This document shows positions 1-10,398 of a stretch of 64,000 nucleotides of DNA, piece by piece. Position numbers and translations under genes: made by a program. Source of the stretch: Siphonodentalium dalli (taxonomy: Eukaryota > Mollusca > Scaphopoda > Gadilida > Siphonodentaliidae); contig CP136065.1 in assembly GCA_032622095.1 (NCBI GenBank), positions 209,106,151-209,170,150 on the forward strand. Reading direction: 5' to 3'. The notes under the pieces are model-generated. The model did not search any database. It had not been told where the DNA came from and was given only the letters and a program-made list of their open reading frames with translations. Within the stretch, counting starts at the first letter, position 1; each line of letters opens with the position of its first letter.

Positions 1-2235
1 GGCCGGCTGAACATATACACTGCAAGGGCCGACTGAACATATACACTGGCCGGCTGAACATATACACTGGCCGGCTGAACATATACAATGTAAGGGTCGG
101 TTGAACATATACACTGCAAGGGCCGGCTGAACATATACACTGCAAGGGCCGGCTGAACATATACACTGTAAGGGCCGGCTGAACATATACACTGGCCGGC
201 TGAACATATACACTGGCCGGCTGAACATATACACTGGCCGGCTGAACATATACACTGCAAGGGCCGACTGAACATATACAATGTAAGGGTCGGTTGAACA
301 TATACAATGTAAGGGCCGGCTGAACATATACACTGCAAGGGCCGGCTGAACATATACACTGCAAGGGCCGACTGAACATATACACTGCAAGGGCCGGCTG
401 CACATATACAATGTAAGGGACGGCTGAACATATACACTACAAGGGCCGGCTGAACATATACACTGCAAGGGCCGGCTGAACATATACACTGCAAGGGCCG
501 GCTGAACATATACACTACAAGGGCCGGCTGAACATATACACTGCAAGGGCCGACTGAACATATACACTGGCCGGCTGAACATATACACTGCAAGGGCCGG
601 CTGAACATATACACTGCAAGGGCCGGCTGAACATATACACTGGCCGGCTGAACATATACACTGGCCGGCTGAACATATACACTGCAAGGGCCGACTTAAC
701 ATATACAATGTAAGGGTCGGTTTAACATATACAATGTAAGGGCCGGCTGAACATATACACTGCAAGGGCCGGCTGAACATATACACTGCAAGGGCCGACT
801 GAACATATACACTGCAAGGGCCGGCTGAACATATACAATGTAAGGGCCGGCTGAACATATACACTACAAGGGCCGGCTGAACATATACACTGCAAGGGCC
901 GGCTGAACATATACACTGCAAGGGCCGGCTGAACATATACACTGCAAGGGCCGACTGAACATATACAATGTAAGGGTCGGTTGAACATATACACTGTAAG
1001 GGCCGACTGAACATATACACTGTAAGGGCCGGCTGAACATATACACTGCAAGGGCCGGCTGAACATATACACTATAAGGGCCGGCTGAACATATACACTG
1101 CAAGGGCCGACTGAACATATACACTGGCCGGCTGAACATATACACTGCAAGGGCCGGCTGAACATATACAATGTAAGGGTCGGTTGAACATATACACTGG
1201 CCGGCTGAACATATACACTGCAAGGGCCGGCTGAACATATACACTGGCCGGCTGAACATATACACTGGCCGGCTGAACATATACACTGGCCGGCTGAACA
1301 TATACACTGGTCGGCTGAACATATACAATGTAAGGGCCGGTTGAACATATACACTGGCCGGCTGAACATATACTCTGACCGGCTGAACATATACAATGTA
1401 AGGGCCGGCTGAACATATACACTGGCGGGCTGAACATATACACTGGCCGGCTGAACATATACAATGTAAGGGCCGACTGAACATATACACTGGCCGGCTG
1501 AACATATACACTGGCCGGCTGAACATATACAACGTAAGGGCCGGTTGAACATATACACTGGCCGGCTGAACATATACACTGGCCTGCTGAACATATACAA
1601 TGTAAGGGCCGGCTGAACATATACACTGGCCGGCTGAACATATACACTGGCCGGCTGAACATATACAATGTAAGGGTTGGCTGAACATATACACTGGCCG
1701 GCTGAACATATACACTGGCCGGCTGAACATATACAATGTAAGGGCCGGCTGAACATATACACTGGCCGGCTGAACATATACACTGCAAGGGCCGGCTGAA
1801 CATATACACTGTAAGGGCCGGCTGAACATATACACTGGCCGGCTGAAAATATACAATGTAAGGGTGGGCTGAACATATACACTGGCCGGCTGAACATATA
1901 CACTGGCCGGCTGAACATATACAATGTAAGGGCCGGCTGAACATATACACTGGCCGGCTGAACATATACACTGCAAGGGCCGGCTGAACATATACACTGG
2001 CCGGCTGAACATATACAATGTAAGGGCCGGGTGAACATATACACTGGCCGGCTGAACATATACAATGTAAGGGCCGGCTGAACATATACACTGGCCGGCT
2101 GAACATATACACTGTAAGGGTGGGTTGAACATATACACTACAAGGGCCGGCTGAACATATACACTGTAAGGGTGGGTTGAACATATACACTGTAAGGGTG
2201 GGTTGAACATATACACTGTACATAAGGGCCGGTTG
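1..2235. repeat. 21/26-bp minisatellite array, open at left edge
   Basis: A tandem array of two interleaved unit lengths. The 21-bp unit is GGCCGGCTGAACATATACACT. The 26-bp unit is the same with GCAAG, GTAAG or ACAAG added. I estimate 90-100 units; the array continues past the left edge. The left half is rich in 26-bp units, about 1190-2090 is rich in 21-bp units, and the right edge (2110-2235) has a GGTGGGTTG variant before decaying. The minus strand has no stop in any of the three frames over more than 1 kb, so long apparent reading frames appear. They switch between VYMFSRP, CICSAGQ and VYVQPAS motifs each time a 26-bp unit shifts the frame. This is a property of the unit and I do not call it a gene. 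Confidence 0.97.
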
Positions 2236-2494
2236 AAATATCTGCTCAAGAGGGAGTGAAAGTAAGTTTTGTTGCAGTGTTAGGAAGTTTTGTCTGCTTC
2301 CAAGGGGAGTAGGATTGATACGGAATTCAAGAAAGAACGTCCCCGACCGATTGTCTTCTAGCTACGCCCCTGTACATGCACAAATCTGAATGCTCTCTCT
2401 TGGCAAGGAGCACGAATAGAGGTTACAAACACCTAATTATTTTCCACAGGCGACAGTGTTAACTAGAAGTTATGCCGGCCATGGGTTAAGCCTA

Positions 2495-2870
2495 TTTGAA
2501 CTTCAAGTGGTCAATGTTCCCTTAGAACATCATCCGCTGCACCAGTCTGTGACAACAAATGCGCCCTTTTCGGTATTTTTTTCAAACGATAATCTTGCAT
2601 TTCCACAACTATCCCATTTACTGCACAAAAAAATCAGCAGCATAAACTACCCAGACCCCTTCCATAACTTCGGGACCCCACCAGACTCTTCCTGGACATC
2701 TAAACATACATGATCGCCATATTTACGTAGGCTTTTCTGTTCCCGCTTAGGGATATTTCCCTAACGATAATAAACCAATCAGCAGCCAGATTTTTTTTAT
2801 GCTGACTCGAGTTTACAAATTCAGGAACCGTAACTCTAAATAATTAGTTGCTTGTAACCAAGACGATTCG
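2495..2870 (+). repeat. Dispersed repeat, copy 1 (inverted partner at 42725-43090)
   Basis: About 370 bp that aligns in inverted orientation with 42725-43090. Shared blocks include the stretch around CTTCGGGACYSCACCAGACT, the block ending ATCAGCAGCCAGA, and AATTAGTTGCTTGTAACC near the right end. An apparent 85-codon frame at 2456-2713 lies inside. The two copies do not keep the same reading frame, so I treat it as non-coding. Superfamily not recognised. Confidence 0.75.
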
Positions 2871-2909
2871 GGTTACAATAAATCAATGCCTTGTATAGTC
2901 CACTACTAG

Positions 2910-3360
2910 GTTACACTGGTGTAAATATTGTCCATAGGCTTCAATGTTAACGTCTGTTGATCTACATCAGAGGTCAAATGGAAACTGTTCAAACTGCCTT
3001 CGGATTTTGTGAGCTTGACATCTGTGGAAACTTTCCCAATAAAAAAAACAACACCATCTAGCAGGGAATCCACTTCAAATTTTCGTTTTTTTCATAACTA
3101 GCGTCAGTTCCGCACTAAAAAAAACATTGTCAATTTTTGAATCACACTTAAAATTTCTAAAAAGCCACAACAGACTTCACCTTGAATGAATGGGCCTCTT
3201 GGAAATGAAGTTTGTGGGATAATGATTCCTTGAAGTTTTGTCAACAGTTTACTTTTAATTTATGCAACCAATCACAGCCCAGAGTGTTTTAACTGTTAAA
3301 CTTTTTACTCCTCCCGCAACCGCAGGGTGGAGCTGCTTATAGTATTTACACCAGTGTAAC
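2910..3360. mobile_element. 450-bp non-autonomous DNA element with palindromic TIR, copy 1
   Basis: Begins GTTACACTGGTGTAAATA and ends with the exact inverted complement. The outer 14 bases (TTACACTGGTGTAA) are themselves almost a palindrome, so each end can fold on itself. The interior is AT-rich, with no coding frame. A second copy in the same orientation lies at 8606-9054, differing by scattered substitutions and small indels. I see no convincing target-site duplication, so the superfamily stays open. The two copies bracket the transposase and endonuclease genes. Confidence 0.85.
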
Positions 3361-4304
3361 CTAAAGGGCCATGCGGCCTTTCTTCATATTTTGTGTGCAT
3401 AACCCATGTTGAAACTTGATATTTTTCTATAACTATTAAACTGATGTTGTTTAAAAAAATCTGTTTTTAATTAATTGGAACCCCCCAAAAATACTCTAAT
3501 TCAGAATAAAAAGCCAAAATGCAGGTTGGATTTGAGTTTAATTTAATAATATGATGCATCTAATAAAGCATGAGAAGTTATACCACATTCTTTGATCAGG
3601 TTGTCACTTGGCTTTCAACTGTTGTGGCCCATGAATTTAATTTCTCCACAGGAACAGATGTGCACAGGTTTCATTTAACCCTATGCAAACCAGCTGCATA
3701 TTCACATGAAAAATGCCTTTACTTTGAAAAATAAATAGTGTGGAGGGTTCATTAGTCAGTAAACTTGGCATAATTTTGAAGAACAATTACTACTTGTCCC
3801 AAAATCAGAAAAACTAAGTGGAACATTATTTAAACAATGAGCTCAGACAACGATGTTTTAACCATGGGTCAGGTGAATTTTCTTGATTGAAAATGGTGCT
3901 AAAATTTGTAATGTCTGCTACAATCCCAATAAGAAGGTATCCCTCATCTATTGTCTCACAGTATCAAATGTCGTTAACTAACATTGGACAGGGGGTGCCA
4001 ATGATGATGTTATAATGACTACATGGTTGTTCAGATGATAACGTAGTAATATATCAACAGATTGATTGGCAGACATTTTCAAGCATCATTAATGTCAAAA
4101 CTCCATAAAAGCAAGGTGCTGGTCTTGGAACAGTTAGTTGTCATCATTTCACGAGACAAATATCATTTCTCATTGTAAAAATTCTGGAAGTTATATATTC
4201 GCGAAAAGTGACAGTTTCCAAATTAATGCTGTTATGTAACAGAGTTGTTGAGTGGATTTTGGAATTTGTGAGGACTGTGAGAGAATGAAGTTTAAACGTG
4301 ATAA
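3361..4304. other. AT-rich spacer, nothing recognised
   Basis: No recognisable gene, repeat or RNA. It lies between the first 450-bp TIR element and the first supportable exon of the transposase. It could contain a promoter or 5' exon of that gene, but I see no supporting motif. Confidence 0.5.
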
Positions 4305-4899
4305 TTCCCTTATATTCAAACCAGGACACAAACAGTTGTATATAGTCAAGCGAAAACATATGTGGATAACAGAGTAGTGAAACATTTACGCGAAAGAACG
4401 ATCATTACATCATCACTGGACATTCTCGAAAAGCCGAACTCTGGGAGAGCACATCAAACTCGGTCTGCTGCAAACAGTCTTAATCCAAGAGGGAAGGGTC
4501 GATCTGACAACAAAGAGCATGAAAGAAAAAATGAAAGGTAAACATCTCTCACAATATTCCACGGGGGCAAACAATGTTATACGCATGTTCTTTTCATCAT
4601 ATATATAAGACATGGGGGGGGGGGGGTATGAAATTCAGAATTATAATATCAATAAATTAAACATAGATTCATCTTCTAAAATCAAGTGTATGACTTAATT
4701 TTTTTTTTAAATCTCAGCTGTGTCCTCCTGCATCAACAAAACATTTAATTTGACAAGTCCCATGCCTCTTTGTGCAGGCAATGCTTTGAAAAATGTACCC
4801 TGAGCCAAAACACAGGTGTTCAGCCGTATAATTTGCAAATAGAGTTACTCCACTTCTTCTGTTCATATGAATTGGGTCATTAATTGCAAAGAGCACAGG

Positions 4900-6097
4900 C
4901 AGGGATGTGGCTAGAGGGGGGGGGGGGTGGGGGTGTCTCACCCCCCAGCAGAGAGCTATATTTTCAATAGTTGGAAATTTCATACCTGCCACAACGAAAT
5001 TTCACACCAACAATAGGTTGAAAATGTTCTTGTAGTTTGATTATAAAACAATTTATTGGGGGAATTTATTGTTTTTCGACCAATATTTGCATATGTTCCT
5101 ATTTTTGGTCAAAATTTTTGACAGAAATGGTCATCAGTTGGAAATTTTCCAACCTTAGGGGGGTGACAGGTTGGAAATTTCCAACACTTGGAAAGCTTGT
5201 GGCCTGGTCTCTCCCTCGTGGCCAGTCAAAAACTTCTAGTTAATTTAAGAAAACAATATTGTCATACAATTGGTCAACATTGTCATTGGAATTGTCATCA
5301 GTTGGAAAATTTCCAACCTAAGTGGGGGTGTAGGGTTTGAAATTTCGAACAGTAGGAAGGCTTGAGGCTAGTCTAGATGTTAGGATTTTGCGATTTTCTT
5401 GTTCAGATTTCAAAATTTTCGCACACCGGGCCGAACCATGGTCGGCCCGGTGTGTCATTGCCCCATTCACATGGCCAATACAAAACTGCTAATTAGTTTA
5501 GCAAAACAATATTTTACTACATTTGGTCAAACTTGTAGACATAAATGGTCATCAGTTGAAGAATTTTCCAACCTGAGGGGGAGTATGAGGTTTGAAATTT
5601 CCAACACTAGGAAAGCTTCAGTTGAGGCCAGTCTTGATGCTAGGATTTGGATTTTCTTGTATAGTTTTCAAAATTTTCTCACACCGGGTCTGTTGTCGGT
5701 AGCTGTGTGCATTTGTCTGGAATTAGATCACTAGTTGTTTTTTGGGGGGCAATTTTCAGGTTAAAATATCTTAATGTTCTCATACTGGGAAAATAGAAGC
5801 ATGGCTTATGAATATATAGGAAATTAGGCCTGAGCATGAGGTACAAGGGTGGGGGTGCAAATGGAAATATGCAAAAAGTTGTGTTGGTACGATTCCGACT
5901 GAAGGGGGGGGGGGGTGCAAATGGAATTATGCAAAAAAGTTGTGTCGGTGTGATTCCGACTTAAGGGGGGGGGGGTGCAAATGGAATTATGCAAAAAGTT
6001 GTGTTGGTGTGATTGCGACTCAAGGGGGGGGGGGGGGTGCAGTTGGAAATTCCCAAGGTGGATACCCCCCAGCAGAGACCGTCTAGCCACATCCCTG
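4900..6097. mobile_element. Non-autonomous hAT-type element
   Basis: Ends are CAGGGATGTGGCTAGA and its inverted complement. CAGGG-type ends with an 8-bp target duplication are typical of hAT. The duplication is AGCACAGG (4892-4899) and AGGACAGG (6098-6105), seven of eight bases the same. The interior carries several copies of a GTTGGAAATTTCCAAC-like palindrome, long G runs, and a short tandem repeat near the right end. No transposase frame is visible. Related fragments lie near 16140-16395, 36838-37250 and 41040-41230. Confidence 0.8.
5848..6045 (+). repeat. Tandem repeat of about 60 bp, 3+ units, separated by G runs
   Basis: Units read roughly G-run, TGCAAATGGAATTATGCAAA, then a GTTGTGTYGGTGTGATTCCGACT-like stretch, three times over, followed by a fourth partial unit. 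It sits inside the hAT element. Apparent frames across it are stop-poor because of the unit. Confidence 0.85.
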
Positions 6098-8109
6098 AGG
6101 ACAGGTATAACATTGCTTTGCATGCAGATAATATATAAATGAAATTGCAGCACTGTGGGTGCATTAGTTAACTATTCATTGAAATGACTGTTTGGAGCAG
6201 ACAGTGTTTTTAAAGAAAAATAATATCTCACAATTAGACCGATATGTGTGTACCTTTAATATATATGGTTCAAAGAGTAAAATTTAGAATTTTTTTTTAT
6301 TTTCAGAGATAATAGCCCAGACAAGAGATGTGTCAGTGGTTGCATGGCAACGCGAATACGGATCGAACAGGGTAGTGAATATACGCCGAAATGCGATGAT
6401 GTGGAACTCTTCCTTCGAAAAACATAAGGCAAATAAACCCACGTGTACATGATTCCAATACTGGGACATGCACGCTGAGGAAATTCGTGGAATTGGATGC
6501 AGAGAGAAAATGATTTGCACGTGTTGTGATTTAAATCTGAAATTTTCAACCTGTATGATGAAATTATAACAGGGAACCGTGGCAGGAGACCACCAAAACC
6601 AATGTTGGACTTTCAGTCGGATTATCTAAAACACCCATTGCAGCAGAAGGATTCAGACGCATATGTGCAAGTGCTAATATTCCCCCGCCAGCCAAAAAGT
6701 CAATTCAGTGCACAGCGGATAACAGTTTACCAAAAATTGAGGAAATAAATAAAAAGGATCTCCGAGAAAGACGTTCTAAACTCATACGTAAGCAACACAC
6801 TGAAGGAAAGATGGGTCCACATATCATCGATGCACAGACCGATGGACTTTATAACAATCCGATTTATTCTGGGAGTGGCAGAAATCCTTTTCAACCAAGC
6901 ACTCAAGTTATGTACAGTGTTGTTGAAAATCTAACGCCGTCACATGATATTATTGGACGTGTGGTGCACAACAAACTTTGTTCTAAACGCAAACACCTGA
7001 ATAAATGTGATAATCACACATGTGGGAAAGACTGTTTTGCAACGATTCCATTTGAGAAGAGTATTGGCGATGAGAGAACGTGGGCGAAAGAGGCATTTGG
7101 TGAAATGAAAACCAATAGCAATATCGAGATTAGTCACCTTGTTACTGATCCCGATGCAGCGGGCTTCAAAGATTGTGAGGATCTCTATGACGAAGGAGCA
7201 ACAGTGACCAGACCGATTCATCAACTGGACTCATGTCTCGAGAAACCATTGGAAATTCATCAAAAACCATAAGATGCTGCCCATTCTGATATCTGCACCT
7301 GACATAAAAAGCAAATAAAAACTGATAAATAAACTGGCAATGAACATTTCTGATCGATATCAGGGTGAATTAACATCTGCGAGAAAGCATTTCAAAGGCA
7401 ACGCTGAAGGAAAGAAGAAACATTTACTGAAAGTGAAAGAAGCAATAATAAAATGTTTCCAAAACTCCTATGATATGTGTAAAAATACTCATATCTGTGC
7501 AAGGAAACGAAAAAATCCAACTCAGTGGATCGTTAAAAATGAAACTGTGCTAGGACCCAAATTTACGGTCAATAAAACTTCGGACTGTTCAGATATTCTC
7601 ACGGAGTGTGTTGACTGCAGACTGTGTCCACAAATGATTGACAAGACTTTGCTTGGCATGAACACGCAAAAAGCCGAAGCATTCAACAGAGCAATTCGGG
7701 TATCGCTGCCCAAAAATGTGACATTTACCCGAAAGTTTAGTGGGCGTGCACACTCAGCTTGCCATTCCAAAAATGTAGGTAGTGGGAATTCCATCTCTGT
7801 GTTGTGTAAAGAACTTGATTGTGAAATTCACCCAAGATCAAAATTTTCGAAAAGACTTGCAGCAGTGCAGAAGGCTGGAAATGACTTGAGATCGTATACA
7901 ATGACAAAAAAGTCCAAACGGGCAAGAGTGGACAGGAGGGCAAAGTTATATTCCCTCTACAATAAACATAGTGAGGAAATTTCCTATCAGAAAGATATCA
8001 TGATTCCACCTGAATCATGTCCCAAACAGTTAAAGGAACACACATATACTAAGTCATCCAAGTGGAAAAGGGTTAAACCGAGGAGGTGAAATGTACCTTT
8101 CTCTTTAAC

Positions 8110-8523
8110 TCAAATAAGACAAAAGGGTGTATGTGCCCTAGTGCAGCATTTCTGTCCCTCGCAATGGCGTCGTTCAACATTTGTTTCATGGCTCTCCATA
8201 ATAATGTGTTCCGCATTTACACACGTCGTTCTATGGCATATGTGACCCATTTCAAGGCTGCCGGGGTAATACACGGATGGAGACATGGCTAGTCTGTGTC
8301 GTATGATGAGCGATATATGGTGGACTCCCCAATCCTTCATCGGCTCAGAATTATTACTGGACGTAGGATTATTTATGTCGAGTGGGAACTTGACATACAG
8401 ATACCCATAGCCGTCCTTTCTCTTCGTCCGACCTGTCCACACGCGACAGCCGAACAACCCCTTAGACTTAGATTTTTCAGATAACTTAGCATTGTAGATG
8501 TAATTAAAATGACTTTCCTCCAT
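8110..8523 (-). CDS. His-Me finger (HNH, His-Cys box) homing-endonuclease-like protein
   Basis: A 137-residue, apparently intact single-exon frame. It resembles the zinc-binding-loop family of homing endonucleases, the group that includes I-PpoI. The N-terminal part has GCRVWTG (Cys26) and DGYGYLYVKF. The C-terminal part has GHICHRTTCVNAEH, then ESHETNVERRHC, KCC, AH and FC. By analogy with I-PpoI, the catalytic pair would be His94 (metal-activated water) and Asn115 (Mg2+ ligand). One zinc would be held by Cys26, Cys96, Cys101 and His106, and the other by Cys121, Cys126 or Cys127, His131 and Cys135. All are present. The family nicks or cuts double-stranded DNA. It ends 20 bp from the stop of the convergent transposase pseudogene, and its start is about 80 bp from the second 450-bp TIR element. 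The start codon is the first Met; an upstream exon cannot be excluded. Confidence 0.8.
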   Translation of the reverse strand: MEESHFNYIYNAKLSEKSKSKGLFGCRVWTGRTKRKDGYGYLYVKFPLDINNPTSSNNSEPMKDWGVHHISLIIRHRLAMSPSVYYPGSLEMGHICHRTTCVNAEHIIMESHETNVERRHCEGQKCCTRAHTPFCLI

Positions 8524-8605
8524 TTTGATTCACATGGATGACTTACATGTGTGTTTAAAAATTGGATTTGGGACATGGTATCAGGAACTGGATAAATACC
8601 TTTAT

Positions 8606-9054
8606 GTTACACTGGTGTAAATATTTTCCATAGGCTTCAATGTTGACGTTTGTTGATCTGCATCAGAGATAAAATGGAAACTGTTGAAACTGCCTTCGAA
8701 TTATGTGAGCTTGACATCTGTTGAAACTTTCCCAATAAAAACAACAACACCGTCTAGCAGGGAATCCACTTCAAATTTTCGTTTTTTCATAACTAGGGTC
8801 AGTTCCGCACTAAAAAACATTGTCATTTTTTGAATCACACTTACAATTTCTAAAAAGTCACAACAGACTTCACCTTTAATGAATGGGCCTCTTGGCAAAT
8901 GAAGTTTGTGGGAGAATGATTTCTTGAATTTTTGTCAACAGTTTACTTTTAATTTATGCAACCAATCACAGCCCAGAGTGTTTTAACTGTGAAACTTTTT
9001 ACTCCTCCAGCAACCGCAGGGTGGAGCTGCTTATAGTATTTACACCAGTGTAAC
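8606..9054. mobile_element. 450-bp non-autonomous DNA element with palindromic TIR, copy 2
   Basis: Same family, length and orientation as 2910-3360, with ends GTTACACTGGTGTAAATA and the inverted complement. The interior matches throughout, with scattered substitutions. Flanks are TTTAT on the left and CACTAG on the right, with no obvious duplication. Confidence 0.85.
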
Positions 9055-9491
9055 CACTAGATTGCGCTGTTAATGAGCTTGTTTTCTGGCGGTAAGGTGC
9101 ACGTATGGTCTCTATTCGAGCAATGTCGCATTGCATATATACATGAACTAATATCTTGTATTTGTAAAGATACTTTTTTTTATTTTATCTAAATTCAGTG
9201 AATTCAATATCATCAGTGTTTTTCTTTTATTGTATATCCGGAACACTATCGCGGCATGCGTGGATTAAGACATATGATAACTTTATTTGCAAGACAACTA
9301 GGCAATTATAAAGTTCTACATTTTACACACACAAGTACATAAAAATCCATAAATCACGGTCTTAGTGCCTTTTCGTGAGGCCTTTATTTGTAAATTTGAA
9401 AGAAATTTAGGAGAATCAACGATTTTCTAGCTGTTTCTTTTCACGTGTGTACATGATATTTTCGCTGGGAATTTGTTTACAAAAAGACTAC
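9055..9491. other. AT-rich spacer, nothing recognised
   Basis: No gene, RNA or repeat that I can support. Confidence 0.5.
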
Positions 9492-9493
9492 TA

Positions 9494-9708
9494 CAGTAAT
9501 GCCCTAATTAATCGACTCCTTTAACCACAGCAGAATTATGGGTAACTTTTCAGGATTTAGTCGGAAATATGGCTTGTTGCCATTCATCGGAAAGCTCTCC
9601 CCCAGAGATTTCCGATGAATGGCAACAAGCCATATTTCCGACTAAATCCTGAAAAGTTACCCATAATTCTGCTGTGGTTAAAGGAGTCGACTAGTTAGGG
9701 CATTACTG
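9494..9708. mobile_element. Tc1/mariner-type foldback MITE
   Basis: A long inverted repeat with arms of about 100 bp (9494-9593 and 9609-9708) around a 15-base loop. Outer ends are CAGTAATGCCCTAA and complement, flanked by TA on both sides, as expected for TA-target Tc1/mariner relatives. The arms are nearly identical; mismatches cluster near CCCTAATTAATCGACT. No coding capacity. Confidence 0.9.
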
Positions 9709-9710
9709 TA

Positions 9711-10385
9711 TCTTGTCGGTCATTTGGTGCATGCTTCTCACTATACCTACACAGAAAAGCTCTCAATTTGTTTATTCAATCACATATCGGCTAGACCGTG
9801 GGGGAGTTATGGCAGCCTGATATGTGTTAGGCCTTATCGAATCGGAACGAGGCGCCCTGTTGTATCGCGGTAACATCTGTTGACGATAGCAGTGACTAAT
9901 GTCGAAAACAACATTTATTATTCACTTCGATTCTCGATACAATGATAATGGAAACCCATTTGTCAGCCGCGAAGGACGAAGCAACACCCTAATGAATATC
10001 ATCAGAATTTAGATAATTTTGACGTATATCGCACATGTTTCGGCATGTAATATGGGTGTAATCACAGTCATCGCAGTGTTATTACCATCTGCGGGAATGC
10101 CATGTTCCGGGATGTTGCCTATATTTACGTTCGATATCACGGAATCACGCCATTAGAAGCCGTGAAAATGGTCCCATCTTCTCGACCCGAGTAAGATCGA
10201 CGGACAACATCTCCATCAGCACACGTCAAGGGGGAAATTACACCGGGACATTTCGACGCGACCCCGAATTAGGAGGCTCTTTAATACCACGACTACAGTC
10301 TGGCCATTTGTCGATCACTCTTCTTGTACTGATATATCATGCACTGGGGTTCAACGACTCCGGCAGTGTTTGATCTAACACGATT
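9711..10385. other. Unique-looking spacer, nothing recognised
   Basis: No reading frame, repeat or RNA I can support. The right end supplies the target site of the SINE that follows. Confidence 0.5.
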
Positions 10386-10398
10386 TCGTTTCCTACTC

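Larger units (their letters stand above)
4538..6306 (+). other. Intron of the transposase pseudogene, enlarged by a hAT insertion
   Basis: GT at 4538 and AG at 6305-6306 after a T-rich run. The flanking exons join in phase. About 1.2 kb of it is the hAT element at 4900-6097, so the intron was roughly 560 bp before that insertion. A run of about 14 G lies near 4612. Splice sites are inferred from sequence only. Confidence 0.5.
4325..8089 (+). pseudogene. Kolobok-like (Mutator-like transposase domain) DDE transposase, broken
   Basis: Two exons can be joined. Exon A is about 4325-4537, with donor AAAG/GTAAAC; its codons end two bases into a codon. Exon B starts at 6307 after TTTTCAG and supplies the third base (AGA), so the phase matches. 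Exon B first reads RDNSPDKRC, then CTCC and KLYN segments, then TNVGLSVGLSKTPI, NIPPPAKKS, DAQTDGLYNNPIYSG, CDNHTCGKDC, VTDPDAAGFKDC, QKAEAFNRAI and FSGRAHSA. These resemble the transposase family found in many invertebrate Kolobok-type elements; the acidic residues of TDG, TDPD and KAEAFNR are my candidates for the catalytic triad (inference). Lesions: stops at 6425-6427 and 6450-6452 with a frame change between them, a frame change near 6567, another near 7231, and an in-frame TAA at 7316-7318. The final open stretch is 7340-8089, ending in a basic tail. The gene is dead as it stands. Exon A is weaker than exon B. Confidence 0.65.

Noticed and set aside
1-2235. CRISPR array
   Set aside because: Units abut without unique spacers and the context is eukaryotic.
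1-2235. Telomeric repeat
   Set aside because: The unit is not TTAGGG-like.
722-2249. Three overlapping minus-strand frames of 383-461 codons
   Set aside because: They are produced by the stop-free minisatellite unit and share no evidence of selection; not annotated as proteins.
4714-4992. 92-codon minus-strand frame with a Cys-containing C-terminal part
   Set aside because: Crosses the border of the hAT insertion and lies in the intron; no family recognised.
5824-6153. Pro-rich repetitive frame
   Set aside because: Translation of the 60-bp tandem repeat and its G runs.
2910-9054. LTR retrotransposon with the 450-bp repeats as LTRs
   Set aside because: The repeats have inverted termini and no TG...CA ends, and the interior encodes a DDE transposase rather than gag-pol.
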